Notes under the pieces: generated by a model | Database searches by the model: none | Told to the model about the DNA's origin: nothing | The model's input: only the letters and a program-made list of their open reading frames with translations | In this document: positions 33,575 through 45,469 of the stretch, piece by piece | Numbering within the stretch: the first letter of the stretch is position 1 | How the letters are laid out: every line of letters begins with the position of its first letter | From: Mactra quadrangularis | Lineage: Eukaryota; Mollusca; Bivalvia; Venerida; Mactridae | Assembly (NCBI GenBank): GCA_025267735.1 | Contig: CM046299.1 | Span: 27,939,327-28,003,326, forward strand | DNA length: 64,000 nt | Reading direction: 5' to 3' | Translations under genes and position numbers: made by a program

Positions 33575-33820
33575 ATGTAACTCCTCCATCCATGTCTTTC
33601 TGTCAAGAGGGGAACATACAGTACAGTGTCAGTTTGCTTGAAGCTCCAAATTTTATAGAACCAGCATTTGCTGACAACACTGCTATTAATACTAGACAAG
33701 TCTTTCCATTCAATAACTTTAGGTCATCTCAACCTGTTAAAGATGCCTTGCATGTATCCTATTTTGTCACTGACTTTGAAGAACTTTCAACTGTCTGTAG
33801 AATATCCATTACTGTACCTA
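33575..33820 (+). CDS. Exon 21: HYR-like module
   Basis: Acceptor TATTTACAG, donor GTATGT, phase 1-1. It encodes DVTPPSMSFCQEGNIQYSVS, EPAFADNTAINTRQVFPF, then LHVSYFVTDFEELSTVCRIS and ITVP. The pattern TPPxxxxC, FADN and VxYxxTDxxxxxxxCxIxxxV matches the hyalin repeat (HYR), an Ig-like fold often next to sushi modules in adhesion proteins. Confidence 0.88.
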
Positions 33821-34494
33821 GTATGTATTTTTATATTTAATGATTATTCATACATGATTGTACTTGTAACTAAAGATTGAACTACAGACCTTGAAAGGTC
33901 GTTCTATTGTTTGATTGAGTCTTATCATTTGGAACTCCTCGGCGATTTTCTACGCAAATATACTTCGGACATCATAAGGAAGTAAAGTAGTCTGTAATCA
34001 ATTTAAATTTCCCTGAATGTGGATTCTGGTGAAAAAAAGTCACAACTACAATAAATTTGACCTAAAATAAATTATGAAATAAAATACGTAGTTTTGATAA
34101 GGAATTTACCAACCTTAATAGTCCATGACCATTTGCTGTAGGTAAGACCTCTGAAAGTTATAAATAAAAATCCAGCAAATTTGTTGCTGATTTCATGGGT
34201 GATGTCTTTGTGATCATATTCCAAAAGAATGAGCATCTTGCATGTATCTGTTCCTGTACCAAACTATACATCTTTTATAAGCTATCTGTTGTCAATAAAA
34301 GTCAAGCTGTGACTTAACTACTCACGGGTGGCAAAAAAACACGCGCTCCTATAACAGCAATTCCTTTTTTCATTTTTTCCCAAACGTATAGCATCAAGAT
34401 TGGCGTGTTTACTATTTCAGTAGCACTGCCTATCAGTACTTTGATTTTTAAATTTGATGTGATGACATCTGATAGATTGTCTTATGTTTTTCAG

Positions 34495-34749
34495 ATTCCG
34501 TTGTTTGTTATAACGATGTATCAACAAATATATTACTGACTGGAGATATGACAATATCGCCTGATGATGAAGATTACTTCCTACAGTTAGATATGTCAGC
34601 TAACATTGTATTCTCTCAAGATCACATTAATGTCACGCAGTCTGCTGCTACATTGAAACAAATCTATGAGGTCACTGTTGACGCTCAAAAACTAGAAGGA
34701 GAAACGATGAAAACAACTGATACTTGTACTTTACAGTTTAAATTTGTTG
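34495..34749 (+). CDS. Exon 22: unrecognised module after HYR
   Basis: Acceptor TTTTTCAG, donor GTATGT, phase 1-1, 85 codons. It contains SVVCYNDVSTNILLTGDMTI, YFLQLDMSANIVFSQDHINV and TDTCTLQFKFVG. Two Cys, alternating hydrophobic stretches and sequons NVT and similar suggest an extracellular beta-sandwich. I do not recognise the family; a divergent HYR-type module is possible. Confidence 0.85.
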
Positions 34750-34801
34750 GTATGTTGTATTCTTGCAGCATAAGCAATCTTCGTACATGGTGTTAGCTTA
34801 A

Positions 34802-36591
34802 GGTGGGTCGGTATCTTACTCAGAGGGAAAAACGAAAAAAATATTATGTTCACCGATTATGATAAAAGTTAGCAAGCAGATACCTTCATGCTTCTTGTTT
34901 GTTTTCTTGGTAACCTTAGCGACATTGTCGTTTTTTTCACGACGTCACGGACGTCACAATGGTTTGCGCTAAAAACAGGCATGCAAGTACATTAAACCCA
35001 TATATTTAAACTATTGAATGTCCGAGGACAAAGATAATTATACCAAAATGTTTCTGAAATGTTGTTACTTTATACTGAATAATGATCTCAAGTACCATTT
35101 TCATTGTTTTATTAATGTGATAACATTTAACCTGTGATATTTTTATTGAAGTTTTACTGCCTACTTAGTTAGCAATTGCATTAAATAATCATTTAACTTT
35201 CAAACTTGTGATATTTTTTATGAAGCTTAACTGTAATTTTTAAAAACATATATATTTTCTTTCAACTTAAGGTAACCTCTCTATGTTAACCACACCTATT
35301 TACTGGGACCACAATGGAAATAAGAGTTCGCTCTTTTTTGTGACATCCCTGAATATTTGTGGCTTGACATGGTAATATTATAATTAATTTAAATAGACAT
35401 ACTTACTTTAACATTTTGGGTGCCTTTTTTATTATTATTATTCTTAATAACACAAAATTGATTATGTCAATTATTTATTGTTAATGTGCTATTTATATTT
35501 GCTATGTTAAAATGTATACCATGTGCAATGCTCTTGTATTCTAAATAAACTATATATATATGTTGCATGCAAATATTTGTTCCGATTATCTAAATATCAC
35601 GTCAGTCGTAAAGATTGTACAATTCATCACTGAATTTAGGGTTTTCACGTCTAAACGGTTTCACCAATTGCCGAGTTATAGCGCTTATTTACAAATTAAT
35701 GCAGAACGGTGGTCAAATTTCTATCGCGATTTTTGAAAACTACACACTTTTTGTGTCATTTTAATGATATAAAAAAGGAAAGTGAACGTTCTCAGTTTTT
35801 CACAATATCGCTTTCAAAGTTAAATTACCTTCAAAACAACGACGTTAATACTACGTTGCGCTGACGTTGTGAATTTGGGTTATGTATGTAATTTTCTTGT
35901 AACTTTAATTTTGTAGTTTCTTTCCAGTTCTTAATTAATTTCTTGTGACATTCAGCATCTGATCTGTTCAAAATTAATTTAACATAAGTCTATCAAAGTC
36001 CGCTTATAATTATTTTTGCAACAAATGTTTAAATCACAACGTCAGCGTAACGTGATATTAACGTCGTTGTAATGAAGGTAATTCTACTTTGAACGCGATA
36101 TTGTGAAAAACAGAGAACGTTCACTTTCTATTTTTATTTCATTAAAATGACACAAAAAGTGCGTAGACTTAAAAAATCGCGATACGAATTTGACCACCGT
36201 TCTGTTTTAATATGAAAAAAAAAACATTATAACTCGGCAATTGGTGAAACCTTTTAGACGTGAAAACCCTAAATTCAGTGATGAAATGTACAATCTTTAC
36301 GACTGACGTGATATTTGGATAATTGGAACAAAATGATTGTAGGCAACAACATTTCAGAAACATTTTGGTATAATAATCATTGACCTCGGACATTCAATAT
36401 CTCAAATATGTGGGTTTAATGTACTTGCATGCCTGTTTTTCGCGCGAACCATTGTGACGTCCATGATGTCGTGAAAAAAACGACAACGTCGCTAAGGTTA
36501 CCAGAAAAACAAACAAGAAGCATGAAGGTATCTGCCTGCCAACTTTTATCATAATCGGTGAACATAACATTAAGTAAGGTACCGACCCACC
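34802..36591. mobile_element. 1.8-kb foldback element flanked by TTAA
   Basis: Right arm 36029-36591 is an inverted copy of the left arm (34802-35876, interrupted). The ends are GGTGGGTCGG and CCGACCCACC, each bordered by TTAA (34798-34801, 36592-36595). The arms match over about 560 bp around a loop of about 150 bp. TTAA flanks suggest a piggyBac-type target, but TTAA is itself palindromic and could be part of the repeat. No transposase is encoded. Confidence 0.85.
35068..35556. mobile_element. Nested insertion in the left arm of the foldback element
   Basis: About 490 bp present only in the left arm. It splits a stretch that is continuous in the right arm (around 36330-36345). It ends with ATTCTAAATAAACTATATAT, like the tail of a truncated retroelement, and ATGTTG occurs at both borders as a possible short target duplication. 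Confidence 0.6.
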
Positions 36592-36595
36592 TTAA

Positions 36596-37511
36596 TGCAA
36601 CACTCTTCATTTTTCAATATACATTGTATATTTTTTGTATTTTTTTATATGATATATTTCCAACAATAAAAAAAACTGTTTTGCCAGCTTTGAGATTTTA
36701 TTGAACAAAGGGTATTTTATTTTTGCGAATAAAGTAGATTTTTTGCGAGTCTCCTTTTGAAAACATGATGGCAGTGCTGCATAAAGCCCACAATGTATAT
36801 ACAAATGTATATATGATTAATGAATATTTCATTTTTAAAATATATAAAATGCATATGGACATTTATTTGTATGTTTTGTACATAATGAATAAATATAACT
36901 TATATAAAGCAAACGTTTACCACTTGACCAACTTCATCAATAGCTTTGTTTACAAAATGCCAAGATTTATGATCTTGTAATGGTCTGTTAAATCTATTGT
37001 GCGCAGTTGTCATTTAGTGTCACTCAATATACTGTATTGTATGTACAAGATATTATCATTGTCGTGTTTTATTCAACAACTTTTAATGGCATATTTCATT
37101 ACATTGAGTTGGTAAAACATCAATAACTTTTCCCAAGAAAATAGTCTACTTGAATTAAAACTATACCTTATTTTTTAAGAAATTGCAAGATTTGAACTCG
37201 TGAGAAATTTCTGCTTATCCAGTATTTATTTTCAGCAGAATAGATTATATGAAAGAGCCTTCACAACAAACTTTCATTCGCACTGAACATTAGGTCCAGC
37301 AAAATATTTTTATCTAAAGTGATTTGTTAAAAAAGCATGATGTTCATTTTAAAAAGTTAGCATAACATGTCCTAAAATAAAATAAACGATATGTCTAAAT
37401 TATACGTTTTTTATCAAATTATAACTTTTGTTGTTACTGCATTTTTTTATGAACTCAGTCCACTGATTTAATTTAAAGACTGATGTTATACATGTAAATG
37501 TATATTTTTAG
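36596..37511 (+). other. Right part of intron 22
   Basis: AT-rich, with no feature I can name. Confidence 0.45.
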
Positions 37512-37685
37512 CTCCCCCATGTGCTGGCTGGGCTATAGATGTACCTAATGGTTCTAAAGATTGCGGTGGATTTACTTGTACTATAAAATGTAATGATGGC
37601 TATCATTTTATACATGACCCATCTGTGACAAGTATTGTAATGACCTGTGATGGAGATGATTGGGATATACCTACACCTGTTTGTG
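37512..37685 (+). CDS. Exon 23: divergent sushi-like module
   Basis: Acceptor TATTTTTAG, donor GTAATA, phase 1-1. It encodes APPCAGWAIDVPNGSKDCGG, FTCTIKCNDGYHFIHDPSVT and TCDGDDWDIPTPVC. PNG, IKCNDGY and WxxPxPxC are sushi features; an extra Cys pair (DCGGFTC) replaces part of the usual loop. Confidence 0.88.
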
Positions 37686-37911
37686 GTAATATTTTATTAT
37701 TATTGTTTTACTGTATATATTGTACAATTTGTACATCTTTCTTTTTCACTAATGTTTTTTGTTTGTTTATTAATGTTCAAATTCTGTTATGTATTTATAT
37801 AATTATTATGATTTGTGTCAAAGACATGAAAATGTCGACATTTCACAATAAACTGAAACTGAAGCTTTATTTTAAGCATACTGCATTTTACTTTTATTCC
37901 AAAAACTGTCA

Positions 37912-38215
37912 GTTTGGGTCAGTAGGTAGCGCACAAATCTACTGATCAAAATTTCGTACCTTTCTATTTCCTGGTATGGAATATTTCCGTGGAGCAATAT
38001 TTTGTAGTGCTTGGTCAAGAAATAAATTCTACGGCAATTCTCTCTTGTAAGACTGATTCTAAATTATGTAGGACAGTTGTTTATCACTGACAGATGTATG
38101 TGCCTTGTACCTGGTAAAAGTCAATTCCAAAGATTTAGCCTTGTCAAGAACGGTGCGTAGGTTGACTGACCATCATTATATGACCTATACAATGTGTTGC
38201 AACAGTGTTAAACAT
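37912..38215 (+). mobile_element. SINE family A copy, diverged
   Basis: Plus-oriented. The head is like GGGTCAGTAGGTAGCGCAC, the body has GTAGGACAGTTGTTTATCAC, and the 3' part GACCTATACAATGTGTTGCA. No clear tail. Confidence 0.6.
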
Positions 38216-38718
38216 AACTTTTCAAAACTGAAATCTGCAAAATTAGTAAAATTCTCAATCTCACGTATAATATCCAAGGTTCCAGTCTCATTGACAAACA
38301 TAGTAAAGATTGTGTCAATTTCGACTTGCAAACATCATCACTATCAACAACAACAAAAGCGATAAAAATGATAATAATGATGCCAATGATGATGATGCAT
38401 ATGTTTATGATAATGATTATAATGATTTGATTTATTTATACTATAAGACTTTATTTATTGAGTCTTCTGATCGTGATAAATCTGATCTACCATAAAGACA
38501 TCTGGAATAACAAACTAGTTCATATTTACGTTATCATTGTACGACAATAACCGGACACGGAATATGTGCAATTAAGGAAGATAGTGAAGAATATCAGAAA
38601 CTTATGATTCACCTCTAACCTGCATCTGATGATATTACTTTATGTTCCCTGAGTATTAACTCAAGTATTTCACAAGTGTTTCATGACCATTATCTTAAAT
38701 ATTCTATTCTTTTTACAG

Positions 38719-38805
38719 CTGCTAAATTATCAGGTTATTTGATGTATATAGCAAAATATAATTACAAGTATGCCTTGAACACTAATCTTCAAGAGTCTAC
38801 ATTCC
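38719..38805 (+). CDS. Exon 24: unrecognised ectodomain segment
   Basis: Acceptor CTTTTTACAG, donor GTAAGT, phase 1-1. It encodes AAKLSGYLMYIAKYNYKYAL and NTNLQESTF. No Cys and no domain recognised. It is kept because its phases, borders and frame link exons 23 and 25. Confidence 0.78.
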
Positions 38806-39313
38806 GTAAGTTAATTTTTGCTGATGTCTTTTATATTCTTGTATTTAAAAAATTGTTAGCAAAATGTTCGTAGAATGTTCATTGTTTGGCCCTTTTTTAG
38901 ACAATTGTGACTTCTAGGGTCACTAGACTTTTAAATAGGTTTGAAGAGAAAAAAGGTACCATTAAAGGTATCTTATGTTACAACGTCATCATCCACGGGG
39001 TCATTCCTACCTTTAGTTTTTTTTTCGGTATAAGGTAATTGATTTAGAGTTCTCAGAATTTTCTTGTTCACTTGTAGGCCTCAACTCTGATATGTTTAAG
39101 GGACCAGTCTTAATTCAGCAGCACTGGACATTAAGTCCAGCTAAATGGTATTTTTCCTGGACTGAATGAAAGTTTACTGAACCAAAAAAGTCGAGTGATA
39201 TTCACAGTCCACTAGCTAAGAAGACTGGTAGGAACATGTGCAGAGTTTAACGATGTGTTTTATGATAGAAGAATATACATTTGTATTTGAACTGTTTCAC
39301 ATTGTTATTTTAG

Positions 39314-39471
39314 AGTTGTGCGAAAGTTCATATGTTGCTGCTATCACTGGAAAATTACAAACATTTGCTGCACAAATGACTACCCAATGTAATAGTGGGG
39401 CTGTAAACACAGTGAATGTGATACTTTTAGAAGAAACAATCTCTATAGATTACACACGAGCTACAAATAGG
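39314..39471 (+). CDS. Exon 25: unrecognised ectodomain segment
   Basis: Acceptor GTTATTTTAG, donor GTAAAT, phase 1 to 0. It encodes QLCESSYVAAITGKLQTFAA, QMTTQCNSGAVNTVNVILL and a Thr/Arg-rich end. Two Cys; the phase-0 exit resembles the mid-module intron of the CUB exons, so exons 25-26 may form one module. Confidence 0.83.
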
Positions 39472-42400
39472 GTAAATATTGCTACTGTTATTCTAAGTAT
39501 GCTTTAGTAAATTTGATTAAGAACTCAAGTTGATTGGCTTTTCCTGCAAGAAAACATTGTTTTATCGGTGTACTCTCTCGGAACTTAGTTTAAATAAAAA
39601 TGTGTGTACATGAAACAAAGTGATTTAATCTGTGCTGCATACTTTTAAGCAATTATATGTGAAATAATTTAGTTCTGCACAAATGCATCTGGTACAAAGG
39701 AACATTATTGGAAAACCCCAAAGTTCCATTTCATAATTGTTCTTGCATATACTGTTGTATCTTTATATATTGATATTCTCATTAATTGCTGAAAAGGTTT
39801 ATCTTCTTTGTCTTTAAGTCTGCATAAAGCTAGACTGACTTCAAATAGTCAATTATAGTGCTATGACCTTAAACTGTCAATTAAGTTGTCTTTCTCGGAT
39901 TTCTGTTTCAAATGTATCTTTATATGCCCGAAAGAATTTCGGACATATTATGTTATACCCCCTGGCGTCCATCCGTCCGTTAGCAATTTGGTTTCCGGAG
40001 CATAACTTAAGTTCCATTTGTCCCACAATATTCAAACTTCATAGGATTATTGTCCATATCGGGTAGAAGACTCCTATTGATTTTTGGGGTCACAAGGTCA
40101 AAGGTCAAGGTCACTATTACCTTAAAACTGAAAACAGTTTCCGGGGCATAACTTAAGTTTCATTTGGTCCACAATATTCAAACTTATAAGGATGATTGTC
40201 CATATAGGGTAGAAGACCCCTATTGATTTTAGGGTCACAAGATCAAAGTCACTATTACCTTAAAAGTGAAAACAGTTTTGGCTCAATAACTTAAGTATTA
40301 ATCAACCTACAGCTGTAACATTTCATAGGATGAACAGCCATGTCCAATACATGACCTCTATTGATTTTAGGGTCATAAGGTCAAAGTTATACTCATAAGG
40401 AATAAAAAGAAGCATTCTCAATGGTATCTTTTTTCTCTACTTTGTTTTCCACAATTATTTATAATATGATATTCACATGAAATATTCTCATGTCTTACAA
40501 ATGCTTCATCTTAACTATAAAAAGCAACACTTTCGGTCATATAATGCTCCGCCTAGCGGTGCTCTTGTTTAAAATCTTTTCTACAATTCTCGCTTTTGAA
40601 AAACTTGTACATGGATATGTAAATAAGAACTCAATGAAGTATACCTCTTAGTTTTTTCTGTCCTGAGTTAATTATTCTAGAGGAACATGACTTGTGTGGC
40701 AAGTGTAGAAATTCATTCACAAATATTCTATTAGAGTGATGTCCCTTACTGAAGGGTAGTAAGGAACAGTAACTCTGTTTGATTCATTACATAAGAAAAG
40801 TAGCAATGTAAAGAAATAAATTCACCTCTTAGCGCAATATAATTTTGTCCCCAATACAAAACTCTCTACTAAAGAATTGATTTTAAGTGTGTAGTGGCGC
40901 TGGTTAAAGCACAGAATCGTATACATTGTATATTTAAACAAAAAGACATTTATGATAAGCATTCCTTATGTTATTAAGTAACTATATGTAATACAGATAC
41001 TGCCTGTAATAGGAAAGATAATAAAATTATTTGCTGTACAACCCAAGTAACTTTCAGAATGTCTATTTAGAAATATGTAATGCTTTTTTACGTGCATTGA
41101 AAGTCAATGTTTGCTCCCTGACTGTATTTGTTTGTGATTAGATAAAGTAGTATTCTGATGTATGACATCAAATATATATCGAATTTGTCTATTTATGCCA
41201 AGGATGAGGTAAGTTATTTATATCTGTACCTGCTTGTAAAGTAAGATCATCTCATTGCATTATTTATATACATATACCGCGGTATTTGCAGAAAACAGTT
41301 GTAACCCAATATAAGAAAAGAGTGAGTTACAACTGTTAAGCGATAAACCCGCGATATATACAAACCATTTTAAACCACTTGACAGTGGAGGCAATGACGA
41401 TTTATTGTCAGATGATTGCAATACTGCTCTTACTCAATTATTCAGGAGGTTTGAAAAACATACCCAATATATTTATATATTTAGCTTAAAGCAAAATGCC
41501 AAATTTTGATAGCGTCTTTTAGCTTTAAAACATTCAAATCTGGCCAAACTCATTAATTTTATTATGTATATGTTGGAATTAGTTTAAAAATGTAAGTTTT
41601 GGAAAATACCAAGTATGGGGAGGGGTGCATTCACTTGACAAGATATATTGCATCTTTATGAAAGTATACTTTTGGTTGTTAGGATTTGGTGATGAGATTT
41701 TCACTTAGAAATAGTACTAGAAATATACATATTGTGAACCCTTCATGTTGTGTAAGGTTTTATAAATCTCATCAATTACTGATATATTGTATCGTATTGT
41801 CCATCAGATAAACAATAAATCACTAGGGTATTCGTCTGATAGACTCTTTATTTGTATTTTTGTTGATAACCCCTTCATTACCAAAAACTAATTCTGCTTT
41901 GATTGGAGAATTGTTAAGAATGGTTCATCGTGGCTGAAAAGTACATAAATGGCAAATAACACAGCAATGGTTATGAATGATTTTAATATGTTAAAAAATC
42001 GCTTTATTCGACCAAGTGTTAAACAAGCAACATGAAACAGTTTTGTTTCACTCACGTTAGTCTTCAGTCTTCATATAAAACCTTTATTTTCATGCAAGCC
42101 TGCTAAGAAGTCTGTTTTCTGTTCAATTTACCATATACATTCACTGTTCTAAATATCGAATAGAACATATTGTAGAGATTCCGATAGTCAAGTTAAACCG
42201 ATGAAATACATGTATAATAGAGGACTACTGTCTATGCTGGCAGCTATTTTGATTGATCAAGTGAACTAACCTTTATTAACTTATTAGAAGTAATATTTCT
42301 TATGGTAGATTCTATTACTGTATTAATTAATTCAATCTTCTATTTGATTACTGTATTTCACATCCTACTGCTGAATGAACAATTCTTTACTCTATTGTTT

Positions 42401-43009
42401 TATATTATGGATTTTTTTCTCGATGTTCTGTCATTGTTGATAAATGTGCAGTGTCATTTAGTAAGAGAAACCACTTTTTTTAAATACAAATATCTGATAT
42501 TTTGACTCTTAGTATTCAGAAAATGTGTATTTATATTTGTCTATCTTGTCGTTGACAGTAAAAATTATATACACCATATAATCTTAATTTTTTACTAGTT
42601 TTCGATCAATACTTTTTCTTACATAATTTGCCTTGCTTCGACTTAAAACATAATTTTCAAACTAATGACAGTAGTTTGGTAACATGAAGATTCATATATT
42701 GTACCAGGTTAAAGCCTTTATATCAATACTAAAACCGTTTATTGACTACACATAGAGTTGCCATTTATCTGGTAAAATGGGTTTTTAAACGCTTCCAATG
42801 AAAAAAAACTTTCCATAAATAAAATTTTCCTTTAATTTTTCTTTTAGAATATGTTTATGTTATTTATTGCATTTCAAAGTGAAATTAGATCGAAGCTGGA
42901 AGTAGAATTTGGTTGTCAATACCTAAAACAACAATTTTGATTTGATTTTGAATAATTATCTAAATGTTAACTTAAAGGTAATTGTCTTAATTCCTCATCT
43001 ACTTTTCAG
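39472..43009 (+). other. Intron 25
   Basis: 3.5 kb. It carries the CCGTCCGTT/GGTCA repeat at about 39925-40570 and a 90-bp imperfect hairpin at 41270-41360. The remainder (40571-41269, 41361-43009) shows nothing I recognise. Confidence 0.55.
39925..40570 (+). mobile_element. Interspersed repeat with TATACCCCC, CCGTCCGTT and AGGTCA motifs
   Basis: Starts near GCCCGAAAGAATTTCGGACA (itself a small hairpin), runs through ATCCGTCCGTTAGCAATTTG, two near-identical blocks ending TAAAACTGAAAACAGTTTCC and TGTCCATAT.GGGTAGAAGA, and closes with GCTCCGCCTAGCGGTGCTCT. A related but different element occurs at 44008-44285 and a fragment at about 54040-54230. It is a noncoding dispersed element, superfamily unknown. 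Confidence 0.6.
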
Positions 43010-43268
43010 CTTGAAGTAAGATTTGATTTTAGAATAAATTTAGATGATGAAAAAGTTGCTGACTCTTTTCAAATAAAAGAGGCTTGTGCTGGGCGTATAG
43101 AGACTTCATTAAATACTAGAACAAATATAACAGCTCTTCAAAATTTACAAGCGCCATCTACTGACTGTATTGGTGGAACGTATGATAACCCATCTACAAC
43201 TGCTGTAAAACGATATTCTTGTGAAGGAAATAGAAGATTTTCTTTCATAGATGGTGAACGACGCTGTT
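43010..43268 (+). CDS. Exon 26: unrecognised module ending at GCC2/GCC3
   Basis: Acceptor CTTTTCAG, donor GTACGT, phase 0 to 1. It encodes LEVRFDFRINLDDEKVADSF, KEACAGRIETSLNTR, TDCIGGTYDNP, YSCEGNRRFSFIDGERRC. Four Cys; the last part resembles the lead-in to GCC2/GCC3 modules in other mosaic proteins. Function unknown. Confidence 0.88.
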
Positions 43269-43384
43269 GTACGTATTTAATAAATTTTGATTACATAACT
43301 TGTGCTTTTACATCTACCTGTATTTACAAATTGGCAAATACATGCCTTTGTTTAACGAATCAGTACGAATGAAACAATACTTTT

Positions 43385-43486
43385 GTACAGATACAATACA
43401 ATATCAATACAATTCGAATACAATACAAATACAATTCGAATACAATACGAACACAATACGAATACAATACGAATACAATACTAGTT
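43385..43486. repeat. AATAC/GAATACAATA microsatellite
   Basis: About ten imperfect 10-bp units of the GAATACAATA type in intron 26. Confidence 0.85.
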
Positions 43487-43798
43487 AACTGGACTGCCTA
43501 AATTTGGGACTTGAAAGTGTCAAAACTATTTTGTAAGAACTTAATTTACAATTCAGCTAATTGTTCAGTTATTAATATATATATCGCTGAATTCTTTATT
43601 AGACTAGTTGGTCTCAGGCATAGTATTATGCAAAAACCTCAAGTAAGAAGTCATCAGCTCAAGTTCCATAGTCGTTTTCAATATATCATTATTCAGCACA
43701 TCATGGATAAGGAGCCTGTTTTTATTATGTTTTCATTTTGGCTTCAGCCATCCCTACAAGCAAGAGTTACACTGACCTTATATTTCTATACTTCACAG

Positions 43799-43981
43799 TG
43801 AATTGTCCAGTTGGTTATTATTATTATTATGACTCTGATACTATGGTACACCAATGTTTGGAATGTCCAGAAGGTACCTATGGTTTCATTATTGATGATG
43901 AATCTCAATGTTTACAATGTCCTAATGGTAAAAATCATGGACTAACTGGTGTTACATCTATTGGTCTGTGCTACGCTAAAG
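43799..43981 (+). CDS. Exon 27: GCC2/GCC3 (ephrin-receptor-like) module 1
   Basis: Acceptor ATACTTCACAG, donor GTTTGT, phase 1-1. It encodes LNCPVGYYYYYDSDTMVHQC, LECPEGTYGFIIDDESQCLQ and CPNGKNHGLTGVTSIGLCY. The CPxGxY, CxxCPxGTY and CxxCPxG spacing defines this Cys-rich module. Confidence 0.93.
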
Positions 43982-44007
43982 GTTTGTGAATTTTACTTAT
44001 TATTATA

Positions 44008-44285
44008 CCCCCGCTTCGAAGAAGAGGGGGTATACTGTTTTACCCTTGTCCGTGTACGCGTGCGTGCGTCCGTCCATCCGTCCGTCCGTTACAAAAATTT
44101 CCGTCGCAGTTTTCTCAGCAACTATAACATGCAGCAGCCTAATACTTTGCATATTGCTTCATCCCATAGTCCCATGTGGTAAAAAGCGATTTCATGCTCC
44201 TTGCTCATCTACTTCCTGTTTGTCACATATTTTTAGATTTTGGCGGGGGTATCACTAGTGAGCATTAGCTCACAGATTTACTTGT
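44008..44285 (+). mobile_element. Dispersed TATACCCCC/CCGTCCGTCC element
   Basis: Begins TATTATTATACCCCCGC, has a short hairpin (CCCCCGCTTC/GAAGAGGGGG), a CGTCCGTCCATCCGTCCGTC run and ends GGCGGGGGTATCACTAGTGA. It starts within 30 bp of the donor of exon 27. Noncoding. Confidence 0.65.
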
Positions 44286-44304
44286 TTTCATAGTGTCAGC
44301 CCAT

Positions 44305-44605
44305 GTGGTTGGTACAGTCGGTAGCAGAAAAGTTTACTGATTTATGGGTCTTAAGATCATTTACCATGTAGGTCATTCTTAGAAAACACGTTGGTCATGA
44401 AATTATTTCTATGACCGTTCTCCCACTTACAACTGATCCTAAATAATGTAGGTAGTTTTCAGTCATTGACAGAAGTAATGGGCTTGTTAATCTCTGAGCA
44501 GAGATTCAGCTTTTCCGAGAATGATAAGATATGGTTATGTTGACTTACAGCTGTGATATGACGTATTCTGTAGTACTGTAGTGAGTATTTAAATAAGCTG
44601 TGTTA
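44305..44605 (+). mobile_element. SINE family A copy, strongly diverged
   Basis: Shares AATGTAGGTAGTTTTCAGTC, GAGATTCAGCTTTTCCGAGA and CAGCTGTGATATGACGTATT with the other family A bodies; the head is barely recognisable (TTGGTACAGTCGGTAGCA). Confidence 0.5.
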
Positions 44606-45466
44606 ATGTATGAACGAAAGATACCTGAGAAAAATATAACAATATATATGTCACACCGTTAATTTGTTCTTTGAGTCGGCGTACCAATTTTTTATATAGC
44701 AGCTCGACCCTAGTGCCACTTTCTAAGTATATGTTGATATGATGTTGCGAGTCTCACTTCTTTGAGTTTGTTGTTTTAGTTGTCGCTTTATTTAGCGCAA
44801 TTTATTCCAATGGCTCACAGCTTTCAGTAATTATGTATAAATAAAAGTTAATTGATCACAAAGATCTTGTTGAAATGTTTAATACATTTTATTCCGTATT
44901 TAACTTATTACTAACACAAAGTCCAACAACTTATAACAATTCACATATAGCTTAATTCACAAAGTTAAATTATAACAATTTCTACATAAGTTATTTTGAC
45001 AACAAATGTCTACTCATAATTTTATTTCACAAAGTATATTCTTAGCCAAACATATGGCAAATCTTAGTTCCTAATTTTAATTCTCATCTTTTGTAAATAA
45101 CATTTCTTAGTATTTATAAGCTGCGCTTTGTTAAAGGGGTGGGACAATTATAATTGACCAATGAAATCATGTAAGGGACTCTTAGCCAATAAAATTAATA
45201 GATAAAAGATATAAATAATACTCAAGCAATTACTGTCATTTTTAAGAAATATTAAGATTTATCAAAAGATTTGAATAATAAAAATATAACATAGAGTAGC
45301 ATTTAAATGCCTGAAGCTAGCAAATGTCAATCAGGAAATGATATAACATTTTCAAAGGAAACTTGATTGAGATAATCATAAATAATGGTATTGATTAAAA
45401 AGGTGTAAATAATATAACAATAGTGGGATTTTACTTCCTTAATCAAAGATTTGAAAATTAAAAAAA
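44606..45466 (+). other. Middle of intron 27
   Basis: AT-rich, nothing recognised. Confidence 0.45.
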
Positions 45467-45469
45467 TTA

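Noticed and set aside
33363..33593. Minus-strand Asp/Asn-rich frame
   Set aside because: Product of the (ATC)n block and overlaps the splice acceptor of exon 21.
43949..44258. Plus-strand frames downstream of exon 27
   Set aside because: They run through the donor of exon 27 into a dispersed CCGTCCGTCC element.
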